Source: Agelaius tricolor (Eukaryota > Chordata > Aves > Passeriformes > Icteridae). From it: a stretch of 64,000 nucleotides of DNA. The DNA lies in contig JALJCS010000004.1 of assembly GCA_023055355.1 (NCBI GenBank), forward strand, positions 18,378,244 through 18,442,243, read 5' to 3'. Numbering within the stretch: the first letter of the stretch is position 1; every line of letters begins with the position of its first letter. The notes below the pieces were generated by a model. It was not told where the DNA came from and made no database searches. It saw only the letters and a list, made by a program, of their open reading frames with translations. This document shows, one piece after another, positions 35,925 through 48,322 of the stretch. Both the position numbers and the translations under genes were made by a program.

Positions 35925-35992
35925 TATAGTGAACAAAAGCATGTATGCTTTAAGATACCTCTCTAAAACCATACATGTTTTTGTTCACTATA
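35925..35992. repeat. Near-perfect hairpin, microRNA-precursor-like
   Basis: A 23-base left arm (35925-35947, beginning tatagtgaacaaaagcatg) pairs with 35970-35992 with a single non-Watson-Crick position, which would be G-U in the plus-strand RNA. After one C/C mismatch three more pairs follow (49-51 with 66-68 of the 359xx numbering), leaving a loop of about 14 bases. The size (68 nt), arm length and small loop match an animal pre-miRNA fold. It could equally be a non-transcribed palindrome. No known microRNA seed was recognised. Confidence 0.75.
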
Positions 35993-37928
35993 GATAATAT
36001 GTATTTTATATATCATAGAGAGTATATGATATATTTATGGTTTGAGAAATAATAAAAAATATTTAAATTTGTATTAGTAAACAATAACTGTTTTTAAAAT
36101 AAAGAAATAAATGAAAAATGAACTCTTAACCAGGAACAGTTAGCAAAGAGTACTAAGCTATCAGTGCATTTCTCCTACTTTGTACTAGTTTACAGATTAT
36201 TGTAAACACAGATTATTATATCTGATTAGTGCAATATCTCTGACTTTTTCCTTGCTTTAAGCTGAATACAAATATAGCTGCATCTGATTTGTGCTGAAAA
36301 TTTTCATAGGTTCCAGGTCCAGCATTATATTGTAAAACTTAATTTACATTTATTTGTGTGTTTTTTAAACTAACTTCAAAATATTTATAAGATTTTCCAT
36401 ATTGTTTTGCAATATAGTGCCCCTGACCCTTTCCTTCTTTCAAAAATTTGGACATGATTTTATTAAATATCACCTCAGAATAACATTATGTTCTCTACAT
36501 TACAAACCAATAATTATAACTATTCATCTAAATCTCTCTCAGTGAGTTTTGGTGTGCCTGATTTGCCTTTACTAGCTCTGTTTTCTTCTGCAGGGCAGGA
36601 CAAGGAAGTGCTAACACAACTGCAACCACATTCAGAAATCATCCTACTAATTAACACAAAGGTATAGTATTGCTTTCTATCTTACTTTACAAAGTTTTTT
36701 GGAAAAAAATCATTTAGGTATTTCACTTGTTTGACCATTACAGAATATTTGGTGAACAGTTTCAAATATCTATTAATTACTTAAGCTCCAGTCTGAAACA
36801 AATCATGTGTCCTTCTTAAAGAAAAACTTTATTTCCTGAACACCTTGAATTTAATTCTGTCTTTAACAGTTCAATTGCTATCGACATCTAGTTTTTGAAT
36901 TGGCATTGGGATTTCATTCTCAAAATCATGTTTCCTCTACTATATTCTCGTAGCAAATTAACAAAATTTGTGGAAATCATTCTTGAGAAGTATGTTAAAG
37001 CATATCCTTTAGCATTCTACTGAAATGTTTCCTGAACATAGTTTTTACTTATGTATTTAAAGAATATCTTCTTCTCCTATATTATGTGGAAGTAGCAAAC
37101 TGCTCACTACCCACTGTTTTCTTTGATTCCTATTATTAAATGCAGCCTTTGGTATAGGTTAAGTACAGCTTGTCTGTGATGTCTGTTATTATGGTCTACA
37201 GCAGCAGCTTTCTTACATTTTCTTTGTTTTGGTAAGAGTCAGTATCATATGCTCCAGCAAACTGGTTTCAATAACATAATACTGGAAGTGATAGTGACAG
37301 TAAGGGTACCAACCAGGTGGCAGCACCAGGCATGGGTACCTTGTCTTGTGCTGCTTCTTCAGGATTTTAAATTAATGTATAAATAATACATGCATTTTTC
37401 CTAACAAAGAGTTATCCAAGAGAACAATGATTACTTTTGAAGAAGCCAGAAAACTAAAACACTTAAGCCTAGTTACAGGGAGCCCATTATGAGTGCTGTT
37501 TGTTAACACCTTTCCAAATCTGTGTAGCTTAGATCCATAAATATCTAAACCTGGGTTTATTGCTGTGCACTTTGTACTTCAAATGGAACTGTATATATGC
37601 TACATCAAACTTGTTTCAGAGTGATCAGCAGTCTCACAGAGAAAATTCCAGCTCCCTTCTCTCTTTATCTTTTTCAAACCATCTTTTAAAAATATTAATT
37701 CCTTCATCTACCAAAATTCAAATTCTGGGCTCTTGATAATCAACTAACAGTGCATTTAAAACTCACAAGAAAGTGTCACAGGACTTTTATACCTTTTAAA
37801 TATAATACCTTATATTATATAGTCATATGTATCTCAACATTAATTTAAACATTTTAAAAATATTTAGCAGATTTTTTTTAGTAATTTTTGAAGAATTGAA
37901 GTGGTAGGAACCAATTATTCTTCATCTA

Positions 37929-38040
37929 TTTTTCTGGGGGTTTTTTGTTTGATTGGTTTTAATTTTTGGGTTGTTCTGGCTTTGGTTTTATGGTTTTTTT
38001 CTTTGGGTTTTTTTTTTTTTGGTTTAAGGTTTTTTTTGTG
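37929..38040. repeat. T/G-rich low-complexity tract
   Basis: T-runs separated by GG or GGG, including a T-run of about 13. Same character and strand as the tract at 12864-12972. A smaller similar patch lies at 38168-38227. Confidence 0.88.
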
Positions 38041-39565
38041 GATCATTACTTTTTTGTTAGAAGCATGCAATCTCACTTAAAATAACACAGCGTTGATTGA
38101 TTTTAAGAACAGATAAAAATCAGTTTAGGGACTGTGTAAAAATGAGGGAAATATGCTATATGATATGAAAGTGGGTTTTTTTCCTTGTTTTTTTGCTTGG
38201 TTTGTTTGTTAGTTTGTTTATTTTTGGGGTAGGAAATTATGGATGTTATTGGTCAGCTTAAGTTTAAAAGGATAATATGTCTCAGACTTTAAAATTATTT
38301 GACAATTAATTTACATACACTGCATGCAGCAATGTTTAAGTGAAAGAAGAGGGATAGAGAAAAATTTATTTGCTGCATAGTGATTAAAAAATTAAATAAT
38401 GCAAGATCTCCTAAACCCCAGAAAGACTCAAACTTTTTTGAACAGTTTTAGATGCAATTACAAAAATTTTGTATTACAAAATGTCCAGTAAGGCTTGTTT
38501 GATAACTGTTAAAAGTTCCTTTCTCTGTGATATGTTGAATATTTATATCTCAACTAAGTGCTGTCTTCTTTGTAATTTACGTTTCACTTGTCTGTTTGTT
38601 AGGGGCAAGGAAAGGCAAGAGAAATGCAAAACCCAGAATTTGCATGTTAGAATCATTAAAAATGTTAACTTTTATGAGTTTTTTATTATACTAGATGGGC
38701 TAATTTATGTTTATAAATGAAATGTTTGTTTTATCTTGCGTACTCTCAACCTGTCCTGCCAATATGAAGGAATACTGTTGTTATTACTGTGTTCAAACAA
38801 TCATCACATGATAATCATGAAGGAAGGAAAAACATTTTTAACATAAAAATCAACTAATTCAATTTCTAAGTCAAAGAATACACTCCACAAAACTATTTCA
38901 GAAATTAAAAGCTATATTTATTATTTGGTTTGTGGGGGCTAAATCAGCTACAAATATCTAACTGTGGATTTTTTTCTGCAAAAACAAATATATCTTAAAT
39001 TTTGTTATTCTTCTTGACATACCTTAAGAAAAAAGGTGCCATGTTGGACTTACAGAGGAACACAGCAAAATTAAATTGACTTTCAACAGATTGTTTTGCT
39101 ATATTCTAAGTTTCTGTGCCTTGGTGCTGCAAACTGGAGGCCCATCTATACAGAGAAATCTCTGCTGAGTGACTTTTACTAGTTACAACATAGCATATCC
39201 TGTAGAATTAGTTGCAAACTTAAGAAGTAAATTCAGAAATTGATTAGAAAGAGCTTTTTATATTCATATCATTTATTAAATAATTATTTCTGTCACTTCA
39301 AAATAATTGCTGCCATTTCTCTCTCCCTGGATTTCTAAGCAATGCATTGTAAGGTCCAGGTGTCCTGTTTTGTATGTTCTAGAGCAACAGCCTCTCAAAA
39401 GGCAGTATTTGACAGCAGTGAGCAGCAGAAGGGAAGTATCTTAAGGGAGATGAGGCATTTGAATCCACAGGCCATCTCAGTATGCTGGTTTTATTTAACA
39501 AATCTGAATATATATTCTACATATTGCTAGATCTGGGGCCCTTCATATCCTGGGTGTCTGAAAAG

Positions 39566-40136
39566 TGCTGATCACTGTCAACTCACAATCAGTAACCTGA
39601 TATACTGATGCCATTTGGGTTTTGCCTTTTTTTTTAAATATATATATGTTTCCTATATTTTTCAAACATATATTGGTAACTCTGTCACCTGTTGTATTAG
39701 TAGCTAGTTTTCCCAGTAATTTTCCATGACCTTTCCCTAAGCAGAAGGACAAAAAAATTCCAGAGCTCCAAGCCCCAGGAGGTACAAGGCCCTGTGCTAT
39801 CTTTGCTCTTCTGGGAGCCAAGGCTGAGAACAACCCTTTGAGATGCATTCTCCTGGACAAAGCACAGCTGGTGCTGAAGGGGGGCTCCAGAGAAGGGGCT
39901 TGACCTGGGGGGGAATGGCATCACCACTTGTCCTCCTAATTGGTGCTTTTTATCAATTATGCTAATTTCCTAAAACCTATAAAAATGTACTCAGCCTGGC
40001 AGGGGGTATGGGCTTTTGTGGACATGTTTCCATAACTGCCTTTGAAGGCCTTCAAATAAAGATCCCCTTTTATTTTACCTCCTTACTAAAACTATCTTGA
40101 GTTTTATTTCTAGGTTGGGAAAAAGACAACAGCACA
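39566..40136 (+). mobile_element. Solo LTR of an endogenous retrovirus, sense on +
   Basis: The core has classic LTR signals: a TATA box in 'acctataaaaatgtactc' (about 39977-39994), a polyadenylation signal aataaa in 'cttcaaataaagatcccctt' (about 40050-40069) and a short U5 of 'ttgagttttatttctagg' type. Proposed ends are TGCTG...CAGCACA, flanked by the exact 5-bp repeat aaaag (39561-39565 and 40137-40141), giving 571 bp. The promoter-to-polyA layout is compact, as in gammaretrovirus-like avian LTRs. The ends are less certain than the core, because an A-rich 5-mer can match by chance. Open frames on the minus strand here are shadows. Confidence 0.7.
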
Positions 40137-43100
40137 AAAAGCAGTATTTAGTATCCCTTAATATTTTTCAACCTTAAGGAACTCAATTTGGTAGAAGTAA
40201 ACTTTGTTCCAGTTATGTCATCAAGATATGGTTTTTTAATGATCTTTCTATGCAATGTTTTCTTAAACAAAATGGCCTGTCAGGTTAACATTGTGTATTC
40301 ATTTGTGAACAAGAGGGAAATTAGAATTTTCTATATGATATTTGTTTAACAACTAGAAACAAAGCAGGTGCAAGAGCTAGGAAAAAAATCCAGAGGTCTT
40401 CAGGAGGAAAAATGACTATAAAAGCCATAAATCCCACATGGATATAGCTGCAGTAAAAGTAGAAAGAAACAATGAAAAAAAATGTTGTAGAGAAACAAGC
40501 TGAAAAGAAAGCCAGAGGAAAAAGAGAAGAGCTCAAAAATCAAAATTTGTACAAGGTGAGTTCAAACAGGTGACAGGAATCCCAAAATATAGCCTGTTTT
40601 CTCCCTTCATATACAATATCTAAATTTCAGTTAGCTCTTCTAAACAGTAAATGTATTGCAGATATAGGGTTGGTGGTATGGTATGGACTATAGGGTTACT
40701 TCTTTTTAAAAGTTCTCAAGTAAAATAAATCAAGTAGAATCAAACTCTATAAACACACTGGGAGCATTTAGCCAAGAACTATTTTAACCACCTGCTTTGT
40801 CATGTAATGGCTGGAAGAAGATAGTGAAGTATCAAGAAGTATCAAGAAGTCAGCTCTGTGCTTGATATTATCTTGTTTGATAAGCAATGGAATGCATAGG
40901 GTTAGTTTCATGTAAATTTTCTCTGTGCACCAAGATCCTGAAAATCCAACTTAAAGTGATGGTTCAGGAGTGAACTTTCAGCAGTCCAGCACAAAAATAA
41001 TGCAAAAAATGACCAGGTGAATATTTAGATCCTTTCTTCTTAAGAAATGCAGAATTAAGCCCATTATTACCAGAAAATGGGTCTACAACCCATTTTCCTC
41101 TTCACAGGCTAAGAATCATCAATCTGAAAGAACTGGTAAATCACCTCTAGGGCCAGTTGTTGATATCTTCCAAATTATTAGACCTAGATTTGCTGCTGTC
41201 TAGCCAGTTTTTGATAATTTTACAGATTCTTTAATCCCTCAGTTTCATTGTTGGAAAGGCTTGACACTGACCTTTGTCTCCTTATGAAATTTGATGAATT
41301 AAATTCAGCAGAAAGCAGAAGGCAGGTTTTATTTCAGAAGGGGATCTTTTTGGCTATTTAAATGCTAACATCACCTATAAAAATGTTTACTCTGGCCAGT
41401 CTGTTTCAGTTCTGAAGGAGAAGGATATCCTGAATGATGGAATAGGCAGTCTGGGACAGCATTTGAGGAATTCGTATGCAGTAACTTTCAGTGCTCATAC
41501 CTGGAAAAAGTGGACTTTATTCCCAAACCAATAAAGTAAACTCTCATGCTGACCAATGAAGAGTACAATAAAAACAAGATTATACAGTCTTAATGCATAT
41601 GAAGTAGAAGTGATATAACTCAATACACAATATGATTCTGCATCTTAAAGTACATTTTTATAGTGGTGGCAGAAAACAGTCCACGAATTAAAGTTTCCTT
41701 TATGTGATATTTATATTACTGTTCTCAAATCCTGATAATCTAATTAAATGAGCCATACATACTATGGCCCATTCTGCTTTTTGCATCTCCTCTGCATGGG
41801 CCATATTCTGTGAAACTACTAGATGTTTTAGAGGGTGGTTAACAGCCAAATTAGTTTTCAGATCTGACTGTTTCAATTCAAATCATTGCTGTTGGAGTGA
41901 GTGGTTGTGATAAATTTCACAGTTCTTTGTCCCTTTCACAAGAGACAAAGATTGGCAGAACAGAAGAGATTATCAGATTCCAGATTTGACACTGTTACAT
42001 GATTTTTTTCAGTGCTGCAGTGAATTTCATTTGATGAGGGTATCTGATGATACCCTCATCAAACGAAACAAAGTCATCAAAATGTTGACTTCCTTATTTC
42101 AGGATTTCTGGAATGCACATGCATTGTGGTTGTAAATAACATTTTGATATAGATAATTCAGTGAATTAAATATATGGCCCATATATCTATATAATGAACA
42201 AAGTGTTTTTCACTTATGCCTCTATGATTCAAATAAAATTTCATAAATCTTCAGAAAAGCTCACATTCTTATGATGAACTTGAAACTCTGTACTAAGATA
42301 ACATAGCTTTTCATTCCCTCCAGTACTACCAAATATGTCAAATATCTGATCCTCAAGTTAGTGGGAAAAAGCATTTTGATTTTCTGTGCTTTATTCACTA
42401 CTATGTAAAATGTTTTATTTCATATTTGAGCCAAGAATCAGAACTTTCCCTTTTTTTTTTTTCCTTTTATTTTGAACTTTTTCACTGTTATATTAGCAAA
42501 GAGATGAAGGTGAAATTTAGATTGTGTCTGTCCCTCAATTAGATTCCACTTTCTTAATATGACAGAATTTTAATTACGGGGGTAGACCCATTGCTTCTGT
42601 GCTGTCATGAAACTACTCTGTGTTGATGACTTAGTCCTTTGGAGCAGAAGTCATTCAAAGGTGGCTGCTACTGTGCATTCTTGAGTACAGTTATTTGTGA
42701 TGCCCCCCCCCGGGCTGTGTTTTACAAGCATGCTAGACTCACCATGCACTTCCATAGATTGCTCCTCCAGCTAGCTGGGAGCGCAGGCAGAGACTTCTGG
42801 CCATGCTGAATATGTTTTTTCACAAAGAATTAATGTATTTAAGCAAAGGAAAATACATTCTGATACCTATGAGAGCAGGGTGAACTGTGTTTTCCTAGAA
42901 GCTGGTTCTGTCTGTAATTTGTCCCTTACTGACAAACTTTTTCAGTTCTCTATTTTCTGAGACACCAGGCACAAATAAAGCCATAAAGATTTGTAGCATG
43001 GTGTCCAAAAGTATGGATTATTGCACTCCTTATAATGAAATACCTTTAAAAAGAAAGGTCTAAGTCAAAGTAGTAGACTCTGAATATATTTTGGTTTTTT

Positions 43101-44867
43101 TCCCAGAAATATATTTTAACTATTTTTTCTCAAGTATTATTTTAAATACTTCAAAATAAGGTGCTGTTTGCAACATAAAGATCTCTCAACAAAAGCCACT
43201 AACAAAACACCATTTCATATTTTTTGCCGCTCTTTAATCACATGCAAAGAAAAGTAATATAAAAAAGTTATCTAGAGCTGTATAAGATTCACATAATTTA
43301 CACCTTTGTTTAGTAAAGTCATTCTATGACAGTATTACTTCTGTTGGCATTCAGTAATTAATGAATGATGGCTATTCTGGCTTAGAGTATTTTATTAAAC
43401 CTGCCACCAAGTATAAATGAAAAGAGAATTATTACCTTTACATTATATGTAAATTGAAACATTTTAATCAAACCAAAATTGGTTGTTGCCTTTCTATTCC
43501 CTTTCCTGCCTCAGAGACTAGAATTGAATATTACAGTATTATCTTACCTTCTTCTGGCCCTGGACTTCTTAAAGGGTTTTCTAGCAGATTTGATTGTTGG
43601 CAGATGTTTGGCATTCAATTATTCTGGCAGGACCTAAACCCTCTGGAGTCCTTGATACATACCTGTAAATACGCTTACTGAATTAGATAGAAAATTATGC
43701 CTTTAAAGTGGAATACCCCAAAATTATCCTAATAATATTTATCAACTTTCTTACTTGTATTATCCAATGAGTTCTATTCTGCCAGTAATAGATGATGTAA
43801 GAAATGCATTATAAGCAGTTGGCATCTAATTATCTGCAGATAAATCTGTTTTGGAAGCAGATACCTAACACAGTATCTAACAGTTTGGAACCCAGGCAGG
43901 TACCCTGGGCAGACATGCACTCTGATCCTCAGAGCTTACCTTTTGATGTCCATTGTAGGTTTGAGAGACCAGAAAACTTCACTGATCTTTACCCCAGTTG
44001 TATATTCAGGATTTTTAGGGTGACTTAATTTATAGGCATGGCCTAATCCATGCTTCTTCATTTATCACTGGGTAACTACCCTGTGTCCTGGTTAAACAGG
44101 AATTGAATGGCTTTTTGTCAAGATGAACTAAATGTGTATGCATATAAATAAATGATTAACCCACAAAATACGCATCAAAAAGCCTACCTTATTTAAATCA
44201 TTTAATATATAATATTTTACAGCTCTGTATATAAAACAGAGTCTCATATTGCTAATACAAACAACTCTTGGGAAAAATGGTGAACATTGTTATTTACAGA
44301 CAACTTAATAAAAGGCAGTTTCAATTAGATTTTCAGCAACAGAAAAGGATTCAAAACTAAATAGAAAATAAGGATCCATATTTATTAGTTATCTTCTCAT
44401 ATCTGTATTTGGAGTATTGAAGATCTTTTCTCATTAAAGATTCTTTTATTTTCTTTCACTGTCCTCCCATCTTGACATCGAATTACACATTTTTCTCCCA
44501 AACTGAAGACTATTTCTCTTTAGATTTTGTTTATTTTTCTTTTAATTAAGCCTGTGAATTGCTACTTTTTGATAGATTTCAACTTATTTACAAGAGGAAA
44601 GTGTTGAATAAATATATTTAGGAGGAAAAAGGCAAAGCCAATAAAGGAGAGTCTGAAAATGGCAAAATATTGTGAATGAATCTTCCATTGATGTTGAATG
44701 TTCATTAGAGAAATTCTTTACAGGGAAAAAGTAAAGATTTTGATAAATCTTTTTCTAAAATAGTAAAACTGTCTTTTGCTACAATAAGGTTAATGTGTAT
44801 CTACATGTTTTGCAATACAGTGGAATTCTCAGTCAATGCAGAGGAATCAGGATGGGGAGTTATGACA
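40137..44867. other. AT-rich non-coding stretch, no gene recognised
   Basis: No gene or transposon was recognised apart from the short-loop hairpin at 42025-42068. Small features are an 11-bp tandem (agtatcaaga) near 40829-40850 and a C-run at about 42703. Open frames at 40321-40536, 43454-43681 and 43804-44028 show no domain. Confidence 0.6.
42025..42068. repeat. Inverted repeat, 20-bp arms, 4-base loop
   Basis: The inner 15 bases tttgatgagggtatc (42030-42044) pair perfectly with 42049-42063 around the loop tgat. After one A/C mismatch four more pairs follow, so 19 of 20 positions pair. The loop is as short as a hairpin allows. Confidence 0.92.
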
Positions 44868-45155
44868 ATCCTGTAAGTGGCTTGCAAGAAGGCTGCAGTG
44901 TGATAGATAGGAAAAGGGGGAATGGCCTTAAACTAAGATGGATAGATGTAGATTAGATATTAGGTAGAAATTCTTTACTGTGAGGGTGGTGAGGCATTGG
45001 AACGGGTTGTGCAGATATGTAGCGGATGCCCCATTCCTGGAAATGTTCAAGGCCAGGCTGGATGGGGCCCTGAGCAGCCCAGTCTAGTGGATGACGTTCC
45101 TGTGAATGGCAGGTAGGCGATGATCACAAACTACTCTGTGATTCTGTGTTTCTAT
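44868..45155 (+). mobile_element. CR1 LINE, 5'-truncated, sense on +
   Basis: CR1 3' end: 'gggggaatggccttaaacta', 'agattagatattaggtagaa', 'ttctttactgtgagggtggt', 'gaggcattggaacgggttg', 'ttcaaggccaggctggatgg', 'agcagcccagtctagtgg', and a tail of 'ctctgtgattctgtgtttct'. The usual ggtcccttccaaccca block is missing between 'aggcgatgatc' and the tail, which indicates an internal deletion. It has no coding capacity. Confidence 0.94.
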
Positions 45156-47010
45156 CTTTTTAGAGGCTAGATCATTCTTTCATGTGACAAAATAGGAAAT
45201 AAGTAGATTTTTTTTCTACTTTTGGGAAGACAAGAACTAAATTTTTAGACAATTTGTTAAGTTTTTCTCTATGTTGCTCCATTACTTGGGAATAAAATAG
45301 AGTCCTCCATGTTTCTATCTCTTCCCCATTTCCACACCTGTATCTCAAAGATATGACAAGCTACTCACATTTCAAAAAGTCAGCTCTACTTTGTAGTCAA
45401 TTTTTCTTTTCAGCAGTATGAGGATGATGCTTCTTTTGTCCTATTCGATAAATCCCCCCACCCTGATTTTCTCTCTTTCACCCATAATCCTTTCAGATAT
45501 CCTGATGCATGTGCACTTCAATATAGCAGCATAAACATAGTTCTAGATAAACCACTCATTTTTAACGAATTACATACTTATTAGCTTAGAATATAATGTT
45601 TTAAAAATAGAAAATATTTTTATGTATTTAAATAATTATATATATATATATATTTAATTTACATAAAAATAAAAATAGTTCAAATAGACCAGTAACATAT
45701 TGTTTATGTTCAAGCTGGGATTCTCTTGAGTGACTATGTAGAACTCAAAGGGAAGAGAATAAATTTTGTCATGGTCTTGTCCCAGCTGGTTCTCATCATG
45801 ATTCCTAGACTGCTTTTCCCCCTCAAAAACTACAGCCTAGGAAAGAACTAGCTAGGGTACTCCAAGAAGAAATGAACATTTTACCACTAAGCTGGATTTT
45901 GAACTTCTTCCCCTTAACCATTCTTAAATATGGTTATATTCCTCAGTGAAAACTCTGGATTGCTGCCCAGACAACTGTCAAGACCATTTCTGCTGACTGA
46001 CAGACCTTCTCAACAAACTCTTCGTCACCCTACCTCTGTTTCAGGTAGGGCTGGAGGATCACAGAATTTTTGTTGCCTGCACGTTGGTTAGGTACGCCCA
46101 AGGTACAGCTACTTAAGCCTAATCAACATGGCTTAGAGCTAGAAGCTGTACAGCTGTGAGCTGGATCTGCTCACAGATACAGAGCTAATTATTTCAGTTT
46201 CTCATAAATGGCTTTATCACAAGGCAAGGAGCATGCAATATAGATATTCCAGCTAATACATCCATGGTGGTCTCTGCACAGACCTGCACTGGAGACATTG
46301 TGAAGACTCAATGCCCCAAACAGTTATGCAGTTGAGCATATGCTTAAGTATGAGCTTACCCTTAAGTATGAAGGATGCTTTCAAATCACTGGCAATGCAT
46401 AAGGGATGACATCAAACTATGCTAATATACCTTCTGTATAACCAAGTATCCTTGCAATTGTGATTATGAGGACATTGAAAACATATTGTAGGGAGAAATT
46501 ACTGGCACTGGTAGACAGTAAGCAACCTTTCCAGGTTATTTAATTTAGCATTTTTCTGTGTGAAACAGAATAGGTTATATAGGTGATACCAATATGATAG
46601 GTTGTATAGGAGGACCAATACGATGATTCCTGCCCTTTCTTAAAAAGAATTATTCATCAGCACACCAGTGATTGCAATTCTAAAAATGACTGCCTACAGA
46701 CAAAATATTCCTATTTGCACTTCTCATATTTGCTAAGCAGTGCAATGTAGTAGCTGGTGTTATGTTTTAGTTCAATATAATTTAATATTTTATATAGAGT
46801 GAGATATTGCAATGCAGTATTCACAGGTAGTTTGATTAAAAGATATTTCTCTCTGTATTTGAAGAGGTTTACTATGTACTCTTCATCCGTTATCCTATAT
46901 ATATGAACAAAATAATGGACGTTTATCTAGCCTTTGTTAACATGCTCAGAGTGAATGTTAGTTCTATACATCTTTGCAGCTTAAAGCACACATGGTCTAT
47001 TGAAAATAAT
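45156..47010. other. AT-rich non-coding stretch, no gene recognised
   Basis: No gene was recognised. A (TA)n patch lies at about 45640-45656. A less AT-rich part at about 45950-46210 contains several CAGCTG/AGCTG words but matches no family recognised here. Confidence 0.55.
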
Positions 47011-47045
47011 ACAGAATCAATGATGTTGGCAGGGACCTCTACTGA
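47011..47045 (-). mobile_element. Oldest CR1 of the nest, 3' tip
   Basis: The plus-strand words 'acagaatcaatgatgttggc' and 'agggacctctactgatc' are the complement of a CR1 3' end (sense on minus). The continuation expected in CR1, 'agatcatctagtc...', is found at 48767. The intervening CR1 and LTR therefore split this copy. gatca occurs at both junctions. Confidence 0.75.
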
Positions 47046-47264
47046 TCACAGAAACACAGAATCAACCAGGTTGTTAAAGACCTTTGAGATCATCTAGTCT
47101 AACCTACAACCCAACACCACCTCGTCAACTAGACTATGGCACAGATTGCCATGCCCGGTCTTTTCTTAAACAGCTCCAGGGATCCTGACTCCACCACCTG
47201 TGTGGGCAGCCCATTCCAATGCCCAATCACCTTTTCTGTGAAGAATTTCTTCCTAATGTTCAAC
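47046..47264 (-). mobile_element. CR1 LINE, 3' segment of a copy split by an LTR
   Basis: Minus-strand CR1 read here as its complement: 'cagaaacacagaatcaacc', 'gagatcatctagtctaacc', 'acagctccagggatcctgac', 'gtgggcagcccattccaatg' and 'gaagaatttcttcctaatg'. It stops at 'ttcaac' (47264), and the next CR1 words, 'ctaaacctttcctggct', occur at 48328. The last five bases, tcaac, are the left target-site copy (ccaac at 48323-48327, one mismatch). Confidence 0.93.
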
Positions 47265-48322
47265 TGTCATGGTTTGATACGGGCCCAACACCAGGCACTC
47301 ATGATAGTCACTAAGTCACTCTCCCCTGCTACAGCTGGGCACAGAAGAGAGAAAAATTTAATGAAGGATTCATGACTTGAGATAAAGACTGGGAGAAAAC
47401 ACTCCAAGGGCAAAACAGGTTCAGCTTAGAAATACAAAGTGAATTTATTGCTAACAAAAGAAGAAGAGGATAATAAGAAGTGAAAATAAGCCCTTAAAAA
47501 TACCTTTTCTTCCCCCAACCCCTCCCTCCTTCCCACCCACTGAGCAGGGAGACAGGGCATAGGGGTTTGGTTAGTTTCTCACTAAGATTTTCTTTTGCTG
47601 CTCCAGGAGAGGGGTCCTTCCCTTGTGAGACTGTGGAGTCCCTCCCATGGGAGACAGTTCTCTGTAAACTTCTCTGGCTGAGTCCACTCTCACCGGCAGC
47701 AGTCCTCTGAAAACTGCTGCAATGAGAGTCCCTCCCACGGGCACGCAGTCCTCCCAGAACTGCTGTGGTGTGGGTCACTCTTCCATGAGGTGCAGTTGTC
47801 CAAGGACAGGCTGCTCCAGCCTGGAAGCAGGGCCCCTCTCTCCACTGTGTCCCCCACAGGATCACAGCCTCCTCCAGGCATCCACCCGCTCTGGCATTGG
47901 CACATTCCTCATGGGCTGTGGGTCTCTGCATCTCCCTGGATCCCCCTGGGCTGCAGGGGCACAGCTGCTTCACCATGGTCTCACCACAGCTCCAGTGCCT
48001 GGAGCAGCTCCTTGGCCCCCTTCTCCACTGACCTTGGTGTCTCCTTTGTTTCTCTCACATGTTCTCACCTCCTTCTCTACTCTGGCTAGAACAAAAACCC
48101 TATGCCTCCCTTTGGTTTGATTTTCCTCTTAAATATGTTATCACAGAGGCGTTACCACCATCTCTCGTTGGCCCAGGCTTGGCCGGAGGCACCTCCATCT
48201 TCAGAGCCATCGGGGATTGGCTCTGCCGAACATGGGGGAAGGTTCCAGCAGCTTCTCACAGAAGCCACCTCTGTGGTTCCCCCACTACCAAAAACCCATA
48301 CAGGCCATGCAAAACCAACACA
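47265..48322 (-). mobile_element. ERVL-type solo LTR inserted in CR1, sense on -
   Basis: A 1058-bp insertion with TGTCATGG at its left end and ...CAACACA at its right, hence TG...CA ends. Read on the minus strand it begins TGTGTTGGTTTTGCATGG and continues 'tggcttctgtgagaagctgc', 'ggcagagccaatccccgatg' and a TATA-like 'catatttaag' (plus 48128-48137). An internal 45-bp minisatellite follows, then AATAAA (plus 47444-47449) and a U5 ending in 'caaaccatgaca'. This is the layout of the common avian ERVL LTR. The flanks tcaac/ccaac form a 5-bp duplication with one mismatch. There is no internal coding region. Open frames such as 47494-47976 (-) and 47722-48120 (+) come from the GC-rich repeats and are not genes. 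Confidence 0.88.
47600..47820. repeat. Degenerate 45-bp minisatellite inside the ERVL-type LTR
   Basis: Units starting at about 47637, 47681, 47727 and 47773 share agtccctccca-c-ggg and gcagt(c/t)(c/g)tc words at 44-46 bp spacing. Such tandem units between TATA and AATAAA are a known trait of this LTR group. Confidence 0.75.

Larger units (their letters stand above)
33406..39565. other. AT-rich non-coding stretch, no gene recognised
   Basis: No gene was recognised. It contains a homeodomain-core-rich, CNE-like segment at 33491-33630, a microRNA-precursor-like hairpin at 35925-35992 and T/G tracts at 37929-38040 and 38168-38227. The open frames at 35138-35425, 35749-35997 and 38469-38720 are not recognisable proteins. 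Confidence 0.6.

Noticed and set aside
42700..42712. C-run next to ggg as a regulatory site
   Set aside because: A single homopolymer run, more likely slippage.
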